DNA from: Bartonella tribocorum CIP 105476
GTDB taxonomy: Bacteria; Pseudomonadota; Alphaproteobacteria; Rhizobiales; Rhizobiaceae
NCBI RefSeq assembly: GCF_000196435.1
Contig: NC_010161.1
Span: 2,375,001 to 2,439,000, forward strand
Direction of reading: 5' to 3'
DNA: 64,000 bases
Shown one piece after another: positions 22,109 to 30,672 of the stretch; within the stretch, counting starts at the first letter, position 1; each line of letters begins with the position of its first letter. The notes below the pieces were generated by a model. That model searched no databases. It was not told the origin of the DNA and worked only from the letters and a program-made list of their open reading frames with translations. Made by a program: the position numbers and the translations under genes.

Positions 22109-22692
22109 CAGCTGACCTCTTTTTTCAATGCAAGCTTAAGCGAAGACAATTTTGTTAAAAGAGACGTATCAATTTGAGACGCCCCGACACGAATGATTAA
22201 TCCACCAAGAATTGTTGGATTTACAATGATATGTAGCAAAACTTTTCCCCCAATGACACCTTCCAAAGTCTCACACAACTCTTGTTTTTGTTGAGAACTT
22301 AAGGGGCGCGCAGAAATAATTTGTGCAGTAAATTGCTTCCGAGCGCGTGCAACACAACGCTGAAAAGCATGGAGAATACCAAATACAGCACTAAGCCTAC
22401 GATTTGCTGCGATAACGCGTAAAAAATTACTAACAATCTGCCCTGCTTCTTTATCAGCAAATTTAATGTTTTCACAAACAGATTGCATCACCTTAATTTG
22501 CTCTTTGACTGAAAAGAACGGACTGAGCACGAAGTGTTTTAAATCTTCATTTTGCTCTAAGACAAACAAAAAATCTTCCACTGCCCTTTCAATTTTTTCA
22601 ACGTTTCCTGCTTCTTGAACGCAATTAAAAAGCGCTTGCGCATAACGTTGATCTACCAACGGCAGCGGTATGAGAGAAAATGAATCCGACAC
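22108..22692 (-). CDS. atpH: ATP synthase delta subunit
   Basis: Peripheral-stalk subunit of 194 residues linking F1 to F0. It has the N-terminal six-helix domain ([10 protein letters not shown]...) and the C-terminal signature region ([21 protein letters not shown]). It starts at GTG 22692, with GAGG about nine bases upstream. First gene of atpHAGDC, so the promoter should lie between here and the GCGACT array that begins 373 bp upstream. Confidence 0.93.
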
Positions 22693-23065
22693 GAAATACC
22701 GCCTCTTTCCCTTGAGCGACTCTCTGATAGTTATCAGATGATAATGAAACAGACATTCTCAATTTTAAGAATCTTCTTCTTAAAACCTCGAACGAAAACC
22801 ATTCGGTTTCTAGCATAGACATAGCCGACTCGCAACACCACAAATCGCTGCTTTTTAAAAATTTTAAATAAAATATTCAAAATATTTTTGAAAAGGATTT
22901 TTTTAGATCTCCAAGATGGCATCACGATTTTTTTATGCCTCTTTTTGACATTCTGTGAAAAAATTTCACGCTCTTTATTTTGCTTCAAACGCTCTTGCCG
23001 TCACAAAAAAATGCTTTTTCTCTAAAAGATCACCCTTTTTATCCCCACAAAAGCTTTAGCGAGAA
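22693..23065. other. Upstream region of the atpHAGDC operon
   Basis: 373 bp of AT-rich DNA between atpH and the hexamer array. It should contain the operon promoter, read on the minus strand; I cannot place one reliably. Open frames here show no family resemblance. Confidence 0.45.
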
Positions 23066-23485
23066 GCGACTGCGACTGCGACTGCGACTGCGACTGCGAC
23101 TGCGACTGCGACTGCGACTGCGACTGCGACTGCGACTGCGACTGCGACTGCGACTGCGACTGCGACTGCGACTGCGACTGCGACTGCGACTGCGACTGCG
23201 ACTGCGACTGCGACTGCGACTGCGACTGCGACTGCGACTGCGACTGCGACTGCGACTGCGACTGCGACTGCGACTGCGACTGCGACTGCGACTGCGACTG
23301 CGACTGCGACTGCGACTGCGACTGCGACTGCGACTGCGACTGCGACTGCGACTGCGACTGCGACTGCGACTGCGACTGCGACTGCGACTGCGACTGCGAC
23401 TGCGACTGCGACTGCGACTGCGACTGCGACTGCGACTGCGACTGCGACTGCGACTGCGACTGCGACTGCGACTGCGACTGCGACT
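23066..23485. repeat. Perfect hexanucleotide array (GCGACT)x70
   Basis: 420 bp made of exactly 70 uninterrupted, identical GCGACT units. There is no stop in any of the six frames inside the array, so a spurious 177-codon Arg-Leu dipeptide ORF (22980-23513) appears; the other forward frames would give Ala-Thr and Asp-Cys. There is no ribosome site for it and the flanks are ordinary non-coding DNA. GC content is about 67 percent in a very AT-rich neighbourhood. It lies 373 bp upstream of atpH. Confidence 0.98.
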
Positions 23486-23649
23486 GAAAAAATCTGTTAT
23501 TTCAAGCGGATAAGCAAGAAATAATAATGGATATCCCCATAAAATTAAAAAAATGATCCTTTTGCGTTAAATGTCCACTCTTTTTAAAACATTTCAATAA
23601 ATATATTGTCCAAATATATTGCCTTGTGAAAACACTTTTAAGCATAAAA

Positions 23650-23960
23650 TGCATTGATTTATAAGGATAATGCTTCACTTTTCATTCCAGATGCCCTCCA
23701 AGTATCTCAAGTATCTTAGGACTCTCTCATTTCAAATCCTTTTATCAAAATCATTCCCTTGCTCCCTCACAAGCAAGAAAGAAGGATAAAATGATTAAAG
23801 AAAAACACTTCCTATAAATAAACACGCTCAAGTATCAAGAGTTTCTAGAAACTCGATAATGGTGCCAACTTATACCTTTATGAAAGTATTTACATTATTC
23901 ACGAACAACATCATAAATGAATTTAAGAATTTTGAGAAATATCTGCTCAAACAAGCCTAT
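23650..23960 (+). pseudogene. Integrase remnant with leader, copy 6
   Basis: Core GCATTGATTTATAAGGATAAT, leader pieces (TATCTTAGGACTCTCTCATTTCAAA, CTCACAAGC), then decayed coding pieces: AATGGTGCCAACTTATACC and ATGAATTTAAGAATTTTGAG...CTGCTCAAACAAGCCTATGAA, aligning with MGLGALRDVSLKQARE of the integrase. Left edge of the decayed island that reaches to 25860. Confidence 0.62.
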
Positions 23961-23997
23961 GAAGGTAACTATAATGACATTTTGTTTTGGGAATATT

Positions 23998-24276
23998 CTA
24001 TTTTGAACGTTCTGCTTTGCATGAAAAATCTGCCCCCATTAAAGAATGCGAATAACAACAACGTAAGAAATGGATCATCTCCTTTTGAGAAAGAAATCCA
24101 GCCAATTTGTCGCGTATCAACAAGAAACCACAGGGATATTCATTGAGTAATTTCTCAAGCTTTTCTACCGTTGTATCATTGATAACAAAACGCCGTTTTA
24201 CAAAACTATCATCATCTCTTTGACGAATAAGAAGTGATAAGAAACTAAGAGGTGTACGAAATGGTTGCACAATCAT
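23998..24276 (-). pseudogene. Fragment of a DUF3987 (phage/plasmid primase-like) gene
   Basis: 92-codon open piece containing RFVINDTTVEKLEKLLNEYP and GFLLIRDKLAGFLSQ. This matches the conserved core of DUF3987/YfjI proteins (normally DATVEKL...NP-GLLV-RDEL-GFL), which are carried by P4-like islands and prophages. Only this central piece remains, where the family has several hundred residues; both ends are lost. With the integrase and toxin-antitoxin remnants around it, it marks a degraded mobile island. Confidence 0.7.
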
Positions 24277-24429
24277 ATTCGCAACAGTAAAAAAGAGCGT
24301 TTATCACTACCCATTGATACAAACAAAGTATGGTATCGTCAAATAATTTGCTTCAAGAATAATAGAGAAGCATTTTTTACTAAAATCGCATCACATATAC
24401 CAAATACATAAAAATACAGTTGGCTAAGG

Positions 24430-24690
24430 AAATTTTCTCTTTGTATGAAGCACACGCAAAATAAGCACAACACCATTTGAAATATCATAAATCATGATAT
24501 AATTTAGATGTACAACAAGCTCACGTGTATTGACAATTTACCCTCAACGACCAACAGCTAAGAAGCTTAACAAGTTTTTCTACCTTTTCGGATAAAAGTT
24601 GATCAAAATTTAATGCAGAAGAAGAATTGTCTTATGATAATTCACGTGTCTTTTTGCGGTCAACGTGTGCTATTTGTGTTCAAATAAGCT
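24430..24690 (-). pseudogene. ParE/RelE-like toxin remnant
   Basis: On the minus strand, frame-shifted pieces align with ParE/RelE toxins: FDQLLSEKVEKLVK in one frame and NTRELVVHLNYIMIYDIS followed by VVLILRVLHT in another. In the family, G-TRELVVHENY---YD and V-ILRVLHA-R form the conserved C-terminal sheet. Several stops separate the pieces. It follows the antitoxin remnant, as expected for an antitoxin-toxin operon. Confidence 0.68.
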
Positions 24691-24993
24691 TCATAAAGTT
24701 GATCTATCTAGCTTATTTTGTGTTTCTAAGCGCCATTCTTTTTCTTCTGCTTCGATTTCTTCAGAGGATATTATATCGCCTGCATGAGCAGAATTTATCC
24801 CTCATTGAACTTGTTCCCGAAACCATAAATCGTGTGCACTTTTTTCCTTTTGTTTTTTTACGATATCGCGCATATAATCCCGCAAAAATTGTGCACCAAA
24901 TCTATCGCACACCTTTGCTGCTTTAGAAAATTCATTTTTTAATACATTATCCAACGCGAAAAGTAAATGTTGTCTCAGCCACTTTACGACCAC
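24691..24993 (-). pseudogene. Antitoxin remnant (ParD/RelB-like)
   Basis: A 63-codon frame (VDNVLKNEF-type segment read here as ALDNVLKNEFSKAAKVCDR, then GAQFLRDYMRDIVKKQKEK) ends at an in-frame TGA at 24802. Beyond that stop the same frame continues with family-like sequence (INSAHAGDIISSEEIEAEE). This looks like a ribbon-helix-helix antitoxin interrupted by a nonsense mutation. Start near 24993 is uncertain. The module is almost certainly dead. Confidence 0.68.
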
Positions 24994-25039
24994 TCAATGT
25001 GTTACAATATAGTTCTAATACAACACATTTTTACTATTT

Positions 25040-25545
25040 CTTTAAAAGGTACTGTTAGAGTAAATATTTTATATCTATTTTGCATTTCCGTATCAAAAAA
25101 ATGTTCGTTTTTTGATTCTATTTTGTGACTTTCAAAAGCGTCCAAAGCAATGTCTTTTAAAGAATGGAAATTAGGAAATACCTCACATTTTTGTGACTCT
25201 CGTTTTTTATAGAATCATGCTCCTCATAAAATATAGCTCTCCAGACGGAATATACTTGCATTACATATTCACGTGCTTGTGTTCATGAGGCATCTCTCAA
25301 CGCTCCCAAGCCCATTTCGCGACAGCGCCCATGAATGCGATAAGAGTACCCTCATTGATCAACACCACCTTTACGTTTGATCAAGAGCAAACCAATACTA
25401 TCACACACTGTCTCAATGTTGCGGCAGCCCTTTACGCCGGAAATTTTTCATAAGAGGCATGCCTTTCTTGCACAATTTCACGCAACACAAGCTCCCTACC
25501 TGTAACATAAAAAAAAGTGAAAATCTTAATAAATCAATATGTTGT
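25040..25545 (-). pseudogene. Integrase remnant with leader, copy 7 (minus)
   Basis: Read on the minus strand: core CAACATATTGATTTATTAAG at 25545, degenerate leader, ATGCCTCTTATGAAAAATTT, GGGCTGCCGCAACATTGAG, GTGTGTGATAGTATTGG, then ATTCATGGGCGCTGTCGCGAAATGGGCTTGG (split here over 20 by family alignment at about 25300-25330) and, near 25130-25170, the ALKDIALDAFESHK-like segment. Many stops. Its 5' core abuts the priA fragment. Confidence 0.78.
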
Positions 25546-25860
25546 ACTAATAAGAAAGGCGCCTCTGCCGGTCCCGTAACCGAGATATTTTTTTCCCCCA
25601 AAGCGCAGCTTGACGGAGTGCTCGCGCATAATGTTCTGCGGCTTGGCGCTGTTGTGCCGATACAATCAAAGAGGCAAGTCGTCCATAGGGAGACAAATGA
25701 TAATATTGGCGTGCTCAAAATCTCACGGGTGTAAAATTCTTCTGGTTGGCATGAAAGTAAAGCTTTTATGACCGGATGACCCAGTTGATAGGTTTGCAAT
25801 AATCCTAAACTTTCCAATCCTACCCGCCCTGCTCTTCCAATCACTTAAGAGAGAAAATTG
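25546..25860 (-). pseudogene. Duplicated priA 3' fragment
   Basis: About 315 bp nearly identical to priA 26012-26325 (codons for GRAGRVGLESLGLLQTYQ through KNISVMGPAEAP), read in the same direction. Differences include small indels (ILSTPILSF frame change) and substitutions such as D to L in TYQPDHP. It begins four bases past the stop of the intact priA and ends where the integrase copy 7 core begins; the last 150 bp of priA are missing. High identity implies a fairly recent duplication or ongoing conversion. Confidence 0.92.
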
Positions 25861-25864
25861 ATTG

Positions 25865-28084
25865 TTAAAAAAAGCTTTGTGGATCAATATCAATTTGAAC
25901 CCGGACGGAACTAGGCATTTTGGGACTATTGCTAAGCATTGCACGAATAAACCCTTGTATATCAAAAGAGCGCTGGCCTTGCAGTAAAAGCCGAAAACGA
26001 TAACGCCCCCGAACCAGAGCCAAAGGCGCCTCTGCCGGTCCCATAACCGAGATATTTTTTTCCCGTGGCGCAGCTTGACGGAGTGCTCGCGCATAATTTT
26101 CTGCGGCTTGGCGCTGTTGTGCCGATACAATCAAAGAGGCAAGTCGTCCATAGGGAGGTAAATGATAATATTGGCGTGCTGCAATCTCACGGGTGTAAAA
26201 TTCTTCTGGTTGGCATGAAAGTAAAGCTTTTATGACCGGATGATCGGGTTGATAGGTTTGCAATAATCCTAAACTTTCCAATCCTACCCGCCCTGCTCTT
26301 CCAGTCACTTGAGAAAGCAACTGAAAGGTACGTTCACTCGCACGTAAATCACCATTGGCAAGACCAAGATCAGCATCAATAACCCCCACCAGAGAAAGCT
26401 TGGGAAAATGATGTCCTTTAGCGACCAACTGTGTCCCAATAATAATGTCCACATCACCATTGGCAATGGCTTGCAATTCGCTTCGCAACTGCCCAATCCC
26501 CCCTTTGAGATCTGTTGAAAGAATCAATGATCGCGCCTGCGGAAAAAGCCCTTGTGTTTCTTCTGCAATTCTTTCCACACCCGGTCCACAAGCTACGAGA
26601 TGGTCTAATGTCCCGCATTCAGGACAGGCTTCTGGAATGGGTTGGTGATAGCCACAATGATGACATTTTAATTGCCCTTGCGCACGATGTTCGACCAACC
26701 AACTTGAACAATCGGTACAATGAAAACGATGTCCGCAAACTCGGCATAAAGTTAAAGGAGCATAACCACGACGATTAAGAAAAAGCAGCGCCTGCTCGCC
26801 TTTCTCAAGTGTTTGTTTTAAAGCCTTTTCAAGAGCAAAAGAAATAAAGCGCCCCTTTTGCACCCCTCCTTGACGCATATCAACCACCCGCAACTGTGGA
26901 AGTGCAACTTCTTTAAAACGAGAGGGTAAATGCACCTTTTGATAACGCCCTTTTAAAACATTGGCTTGGCTTTCAATCGACGGTGTAGCTGAGGCTAAAA
27001 TAACAGGAAAATGCTCAAAAGAGCCCCGTGCAACTGCCATATCACGCGCATGATAAAAAATGCGCTCTTCTTGTTTATAAGCGCTATCATGCTCTTCATC
27101 AACAACAATCAAGCCAAGCGCGTGGAAGGGAAGAAAAAGCGCCGAACGAGCCCCCGCAACGACACGCACCCGCCCTTCTGCAACTTGCCGCCAGACGCGT
27201 TCTCTACGACGCGGCATCAAATCGGAATGCCATTCTGCTGCCGCAGCGCCAAAGCGTGCATAAAAACGATCTAAAAACTGCTGTGTTAAAGCAATTTCCG
27301 GCAATAAAATTAAAACTTGGCTACCCCCTTTGAAAGCTTGAGCAACTGCTTCAAAATAAACTTCTGTCTTTCCTGAACCCGTGACACCATCAAGCAAAAA
27401 AACTTGAAACTGAGAAGACAAAACTCCTTCCCGCAACAACTTTGCTGCCTCATTTTGTGCACCCTGCAATTGAGGAGGACAAAAATCAGGATCAGGCATG
27501 CCCACAAGATCAGGAGCAGGAACCTTAACCTCTTCAAAAATTCCTAGCGCTTTTAACCCTTCAACAACAGAAACAGAAGTTCCAGCCGCATGCGCAAGCC
27601 CTGTACGTGTCCATATCTTCTCATTGCGCGCCAATTCCAAAACCCGTAAGCGGGCTGGTGTAAGACGTTCCACATCTCCCCCACAATAGCGCAGTCCCAG
27701 CATCTGTGCTTCCGGCTCTAAAGCAGCCGGTACGGATAAAACCAATCGTGCAACAAGACCAAAAGGCGTCATTGTATAACGACTCACAAACCGCAAAAAT
27801 GTAATCATTTCTGCCTTTAACGGGGGACAATCAAAAACATGAAGCACAAAGCGTAATTTTTCACGCGCCACCGAAGCAGTCCGTTGCCCATTCTTTGTCT
27901 GCTCTTCAATATCCACAATAAAACCGCAAAGCTCACGCCCCATAACAGGAACCCGAACAAAAGAACCAATTTCCACCTCCATAGAAGACGGAACTTTATA
28001 ACTATAAGCATGCGCAACAGGAAGAGGAACCAACACAGAGACAACCTTTTCCTCTATCATGTTTGAATTCATCTTTTTAACCAA
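25865..28084 (-). CDS. priA: Primosomal protein N' (replication-restart helicase PriA)
   Basis: Superfamily 2 DNA helicase, 739 residues, that recognises stalled forks and reloads the replisome. Walker A DGVTGSGKTEVYF, DEEH in VVDEEHDSAYKQEE, and the two zinc sites (CRVCGHRFHCTDC and CHHCGYHQPIPEACPEC) are all intact, as is the helicase C-terminal ATQLVAKGHHFP region. TTG 28084 is chosen because GGAGG lies eight bases upstream; ATG 28072 and 28060 are alternatives. No terminator is seen, and transcription would enter its own 3' duplicate immediately downstream. Confidence 0.94.
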   Translation of the reverse strand: MVKKMNSNMIEEKVVSVLVPLPVAHAYSYKVPSSMEVEIGSFVRVPVMGRELCGFIVDIEEQTKNGQRTASVAREKLRFVLHVFDCPPLKAEMITFLRFVSRYTMTPFGLVARLVLSVPAALEPEAQMLGLRYCGGDVERLTPARLRVLELARNEKIWTRTGLAHAAGTSVSVVEGLKALGIFEEVKVPAPDLVGMPDPDFCPPQLQGAQNEAAKLLREGVLSSQFQVFLLDGVTGSGKTEVYFEAVAQAFKGGSQVLILLPEIALTQQFLDRFYARFGAAAAEWHSDLMPRRRERVWRQVAEGRVRVVAGARSALFLPFHALGLIVVDEEHDSAYKQEERIFYHARDMAVARGSFEHFPVILASATPSIESQANVLKGRYQKVHLPSRFKEVALPQLRVVDMRQGGVQKGRFISFALEKALKQTLEKGEQALLFLNRRGYAPLTLCRVCGHRFHCTDCSSWLVEHRAQGQLKCHHCGYHQPIPEACPECGTLDHLVACGPGVERIAEETQGLFPQARSLILSTDLKGGIGQLRSELQAIANGDVDIIIGTQLVAKGHHFPKLSLVGVIDADLGLANGDLRASERTFQLLSQVTGRAGRVGLESLGLLQTYQPDHPVIKALLSCQPEEFYTREIAARQYYHLPPYGRLASLIVSAQQRQAAENYARALRQAAPREKNISVMGPAEAPLALVRGRYRFRLLLQGQRSFDIQGFIRAMLSNSPKMPSSVRVQIDIDPQSFF

Positions 28085-28199
28085 TCTACAATCCTCCCCC
28101 TTTGTCTACGATCCTCTTAAGCACCAACAGATCTACATTTTATCTTTAAACACGATTATATGAAACTTATTGCAAGTAAAATTCATCACGGGATTCGAT

Positions 28200-28578
28200 C
28201 ACTCTCCCTTAAAGAGACATCTCTTAAAGCACCCACGCCCATTTCACGACAGCGCCCGTGAATGGTATGAGGGTAAATCCGTTGAATACTTCTATCTTTA
28301 CGCTTAAGGAGAAGCAAGCCGGCACTATCCCACACTTTGCCAGCCCGTGGGTGCTGCGACAGTCCTTAGAACTTAAGAGCATTCATAAGAGCCATTTTTA
28401 GTCCTTGTCTATACAAATTTGATCCACACGCTCATTCCGCTTGTGACGTGCAAGCGAATGGTTTTGATTAATTCAAAATAAACAAGTTTGGAATAAGAGA
28501 AGCTTACGTTGTTCGGGGCTCTCATTCAAGTTGAATAACGCTATATTATCATTATAAATCAATACATTGACTTTAAGA
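28200..28578 (-). pseudogene. Integrase remnant with leader, copy 8 (minus)
   Basis: One of the better leaders. On the minus strand from 28570: TTGATTTATAATGATAATAT, CCCCGAACAACGTAAGCTTC, CTTGCACGTCACAAGCGG, GGACTAAAAATGGCTCTTATG, then AGCACCCACGGGCTGGCAAAG, GTGGGATAGTGCCGGCTTG and ATTCACGGGCGCTGTCGTG, ending near the GALRDVSLK equivalent. Frameshifts and stops break it. A possible faint core of another copy lies at 28829 (plus strand). Confidence 0.82.
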
Positions 28579-29414
28579 AATAACACTTTTCTCACAAAAA
28601 TTCTTTTTAATACGCATTCCATCTCTAAAACGCCAACAATCAACACAACGTCAACCTCTATAACAAAAAACAGCGCCATTCTTCTGTGCAAATAAAGTTC
28701 ATCACGATTAAGCCTTCAACATGATATCGTAAGTATGCCTCTCAACAAAGCTATCCCATAGTGTGACTGCATGCTCAAGATACATACTTTTATTTTCTTT
28801 CCATCTCACATCTCAAATTATTATTAAGATATTAATTTATAAAGATAAATTATTTTTCAGCCGTAATAAAAACGCTCAACATGAGAATTTTTTCGTTATA
28901 AATAAATTGAAAAACTTCACGCGTAAAACGCACCCCTTCTTTAATGGTGTTTTACGACACAAAAATCCATTCACTGACACGCGACAAAAAAAATTAAACG
29001 TAAACCCTTGAGAGAAGGAAACGTCAAAATTCTCAGGTATCAAGAACAATCACCAACGAAAAACGAACAAAGGGTGTGATAATACTCGCCTATTGCCATA
29101 AGTATAAAGCTATCGCTCTGCAAAGATGCCGATAGGCAAAAATGCCAAGATACAAAAACACTCGTGCACAATGAGCCCTATGTCTTATTACGAGCAATGC
29201 CATGAAAGAGGCATGGAAACAACACGCGATCTTTCTTTACAGAAAGTGGATGCATGATGAATAGCATGGAATTCTTTTTCATTAACACCATAGCATTCCC
29301 ATTTTCTAAAGAGATCTTTGCTCTTGCTTTTGCAAGCAACAATAACGCATAACAAAACACAGGATAAAATATGAAAAGCTTTGGAATAAAAAAGCTAAAA
29401 AGAAGAGGTTAGAG
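28579..29414. other. Intergenic stretch upstream of the transaldolase gene
   Basis: 836 bp with a faint plus-strand integrase-leader core (ATATTAATTTATAAAGATAAA at 28829) and nothing else that I recognise. The promoter of the transaldolase gene should be near its right end. Confidence 0.4.
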
Positions 29415-30068
29415 ATGAAATTTTTTGTGGACAGTGCCAATATTGAAGAAATACGAGAGTTACAGAATTTAAGCCTTGTTGATGGTGTGACCACCAATCC
29501 CTCTCTGATCCTAAACTCAGGACGCAATATTCTTGAAGTGACAAAAGAAATTTGTTCTCTCGTTAAGGGACCTGTTTCTGCTGAAGTTGCAGCAACAGAA
29601 TTTGAAGACATGATGAAAGAAGCAGCTGTTTTAGCAAAGGTTGCTGACAATATTTGCATCAAGCTTCCTTTAACACTTGATGGATTAAAAGCTTGTAAAG
29701 CCCTTACAGCAGAAGGCTTAAAAACAAATCTCACACTTTGTTTTTCTGCCAATCAAGCCTTACTTGCTGCCAAAGCAGGTGCGACATTCGTTTCGCCTTT
29801 TATCGGGAGACTCGATGATTGCGGAATAAATGGCAGTGAACTACTTCATGAAATTCGCACAATTTATGATAACTATAACTTTGAAACGCAAATCTTGGCC
29901 GCTTCAATTCGCACCGTTAGTCATGTCAAAGAAGCAGCCCTCAGCGGTGCTGATGTTGCAACAGTTCCACCAGCAATTTTAAAAGCCCTCATCACACATC
30001 CTCTGACTGATAAAGGGTTGCAAATATTTCTTAACGACTGGAAAAAAACTGGACAAAATATTGCCTAG
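29415..30068 (+). CDS. tal: Transaldolase (TalC/FSA-type)
   Basis: 217-residue member of the small MipB/TalC transaldolase family, acting in the non-oxidative pentose phosphate pathway (or as fructose-6-phosphate aldolase). The start [15 protein letters not shown], the DGVTTNPSL segment and the Schiff-base lysine in CIKLP (K83) are typical; [20 protein letters not shown] and SPFIGRLDD follow. Length is normal. AGAGG lies a few bases before the ATG. Convergent with lptE, with the two stops sharing a tandem heptamer. Whether transaldolase or aldolase activity dominates cannot be read from sequence. Confidence 0.92.
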   Translation: MKFFVDSANIEEIRELQNLSLVDGVTTNPSLILNSGRNILEVTKEICSLVKGPVSAEVAATEFEDMMKEAAVLAKVADNICIKLPLTLDGLKACKALTAEGLKTNLTLCFSANQALLAAKAGATFVSPFIGRLDDCGINGSELLHEIRTIYDNYNFETQILAASIRTVSHVKEAALSGADVATVPPAILKALITHPLTDKGLQIFLNDWKKTGQNIA

Positions 30069-30089
30069 TGGCTAGTGGCTAGTGGCTAG
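30066..30089. repeat. TAGTGGC tandem heptamer at convergent gene ends
   Basis: Three TAGTGGC units plus a further TAG. The first TAG is the transaldolase stop; on the opposite strand a CTA in the array gives the lptE stop at 30079. Confidence 0.9.
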
Positions 30090-30672
30090 GAATTTTATGA
30101 GAAAGATCTTTTGAAAGTAACAAAAAAATCTGTTCAGCGAGCTCTTCTGCTACACGTTTTTTTGCATCTTCTTCTGCTTGCATCGTTGCATATTCTTGAC
30201 GAAGCCGCTCAAAAGATGCATTCATCATTGCTGTTCCTTTTGCAACAGGGATATTTTTCATATCCTGCAAGGTATAGGAAGCTTTGCTCATAACAGTTCC
30301 AACAGAAGGACGTCCTTTTCTCTTTTTCTCAAGATCAACCTCTATCTGCATCGATTCTCTTGTAAGGACGGATATCTGCAATGCCAATCGATAAGCCGGT
30401 AGAGAAGGCTTACCACCCTTTCCATACAAAAGGAACAGCAGATGATTGCGCACCATTTGTCCAAAACGATCCGAAGGCTCTTCCACAACAATAGAGGCAA
30501 GCTTTTGCGCAAGCCCCAAAGAAGCTTGCCGAGAAGAGTCCCCATAAACAGCAGAATTCATTGCGCTTAAACTCTGCGACTCTTGACGGTAAAGCGGTTC
30601 AACTTTGCACCCACACAACAATGTTAAGACACCCGCTAAAACGACAAGCAGAAAACTTTTAAAGAACGACAT
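30079..30672 (-). CDS. lptE: LPS assembly lipoprotein LptE
   Basis: Outer-membrane lipoprotein, 197 residues, the plug partner of LptD in lipopolysaccharide insertion. Signal peptide [16 protein letters not shown] ends in a lipobox with LLCGC; the mature start KVEPLYR is characteristic. Basic, strand-and-helix body as in the family. It overlaps the leuS end by 14 bp, the leuS-lptE order known from rhizobia. The last residues come from a tandem heptamer and are likely variable. Confidence 0.9.
   Translation of the reverse strand: MSFFKSFLLVVLAGVLTLLCGCKVEPLYRQESQSLSAMNSAVYGDSSRQASLGLAQKLASIVVEEPSDRFGQMVRNHLLFLLYGKGGKPSLPAYRLALQISVLTRESMQIEVDLEKKRKGRPSVGTVMSKASYTLQDMKNIPVAKGTAMMNASFERLRQEYATMQAEEDAKKRVAEELAEQIFLLLSKDLSHKIPSH

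Noticed and set aside
22980..23513. 177-codon ORF made of Arg-Leu repeats
   Set aside because: It is a by-product of the GCGACT array, which has no stop in any frame; no ribosome site, no family.
24627..24926. 99-codon plus-strand ORF with a hydrophobic stretch
   Set aside because: It lies antisense to the antitoxin remnant, whose minus-strand frame has clear family sequence.
25413..25844. 143-codon ORF that looks like a short PriA
   Set aside because: It is the duplicated 3' fragment with frameshifts, fused to integrase leader sequence; no start signal or helicase core.
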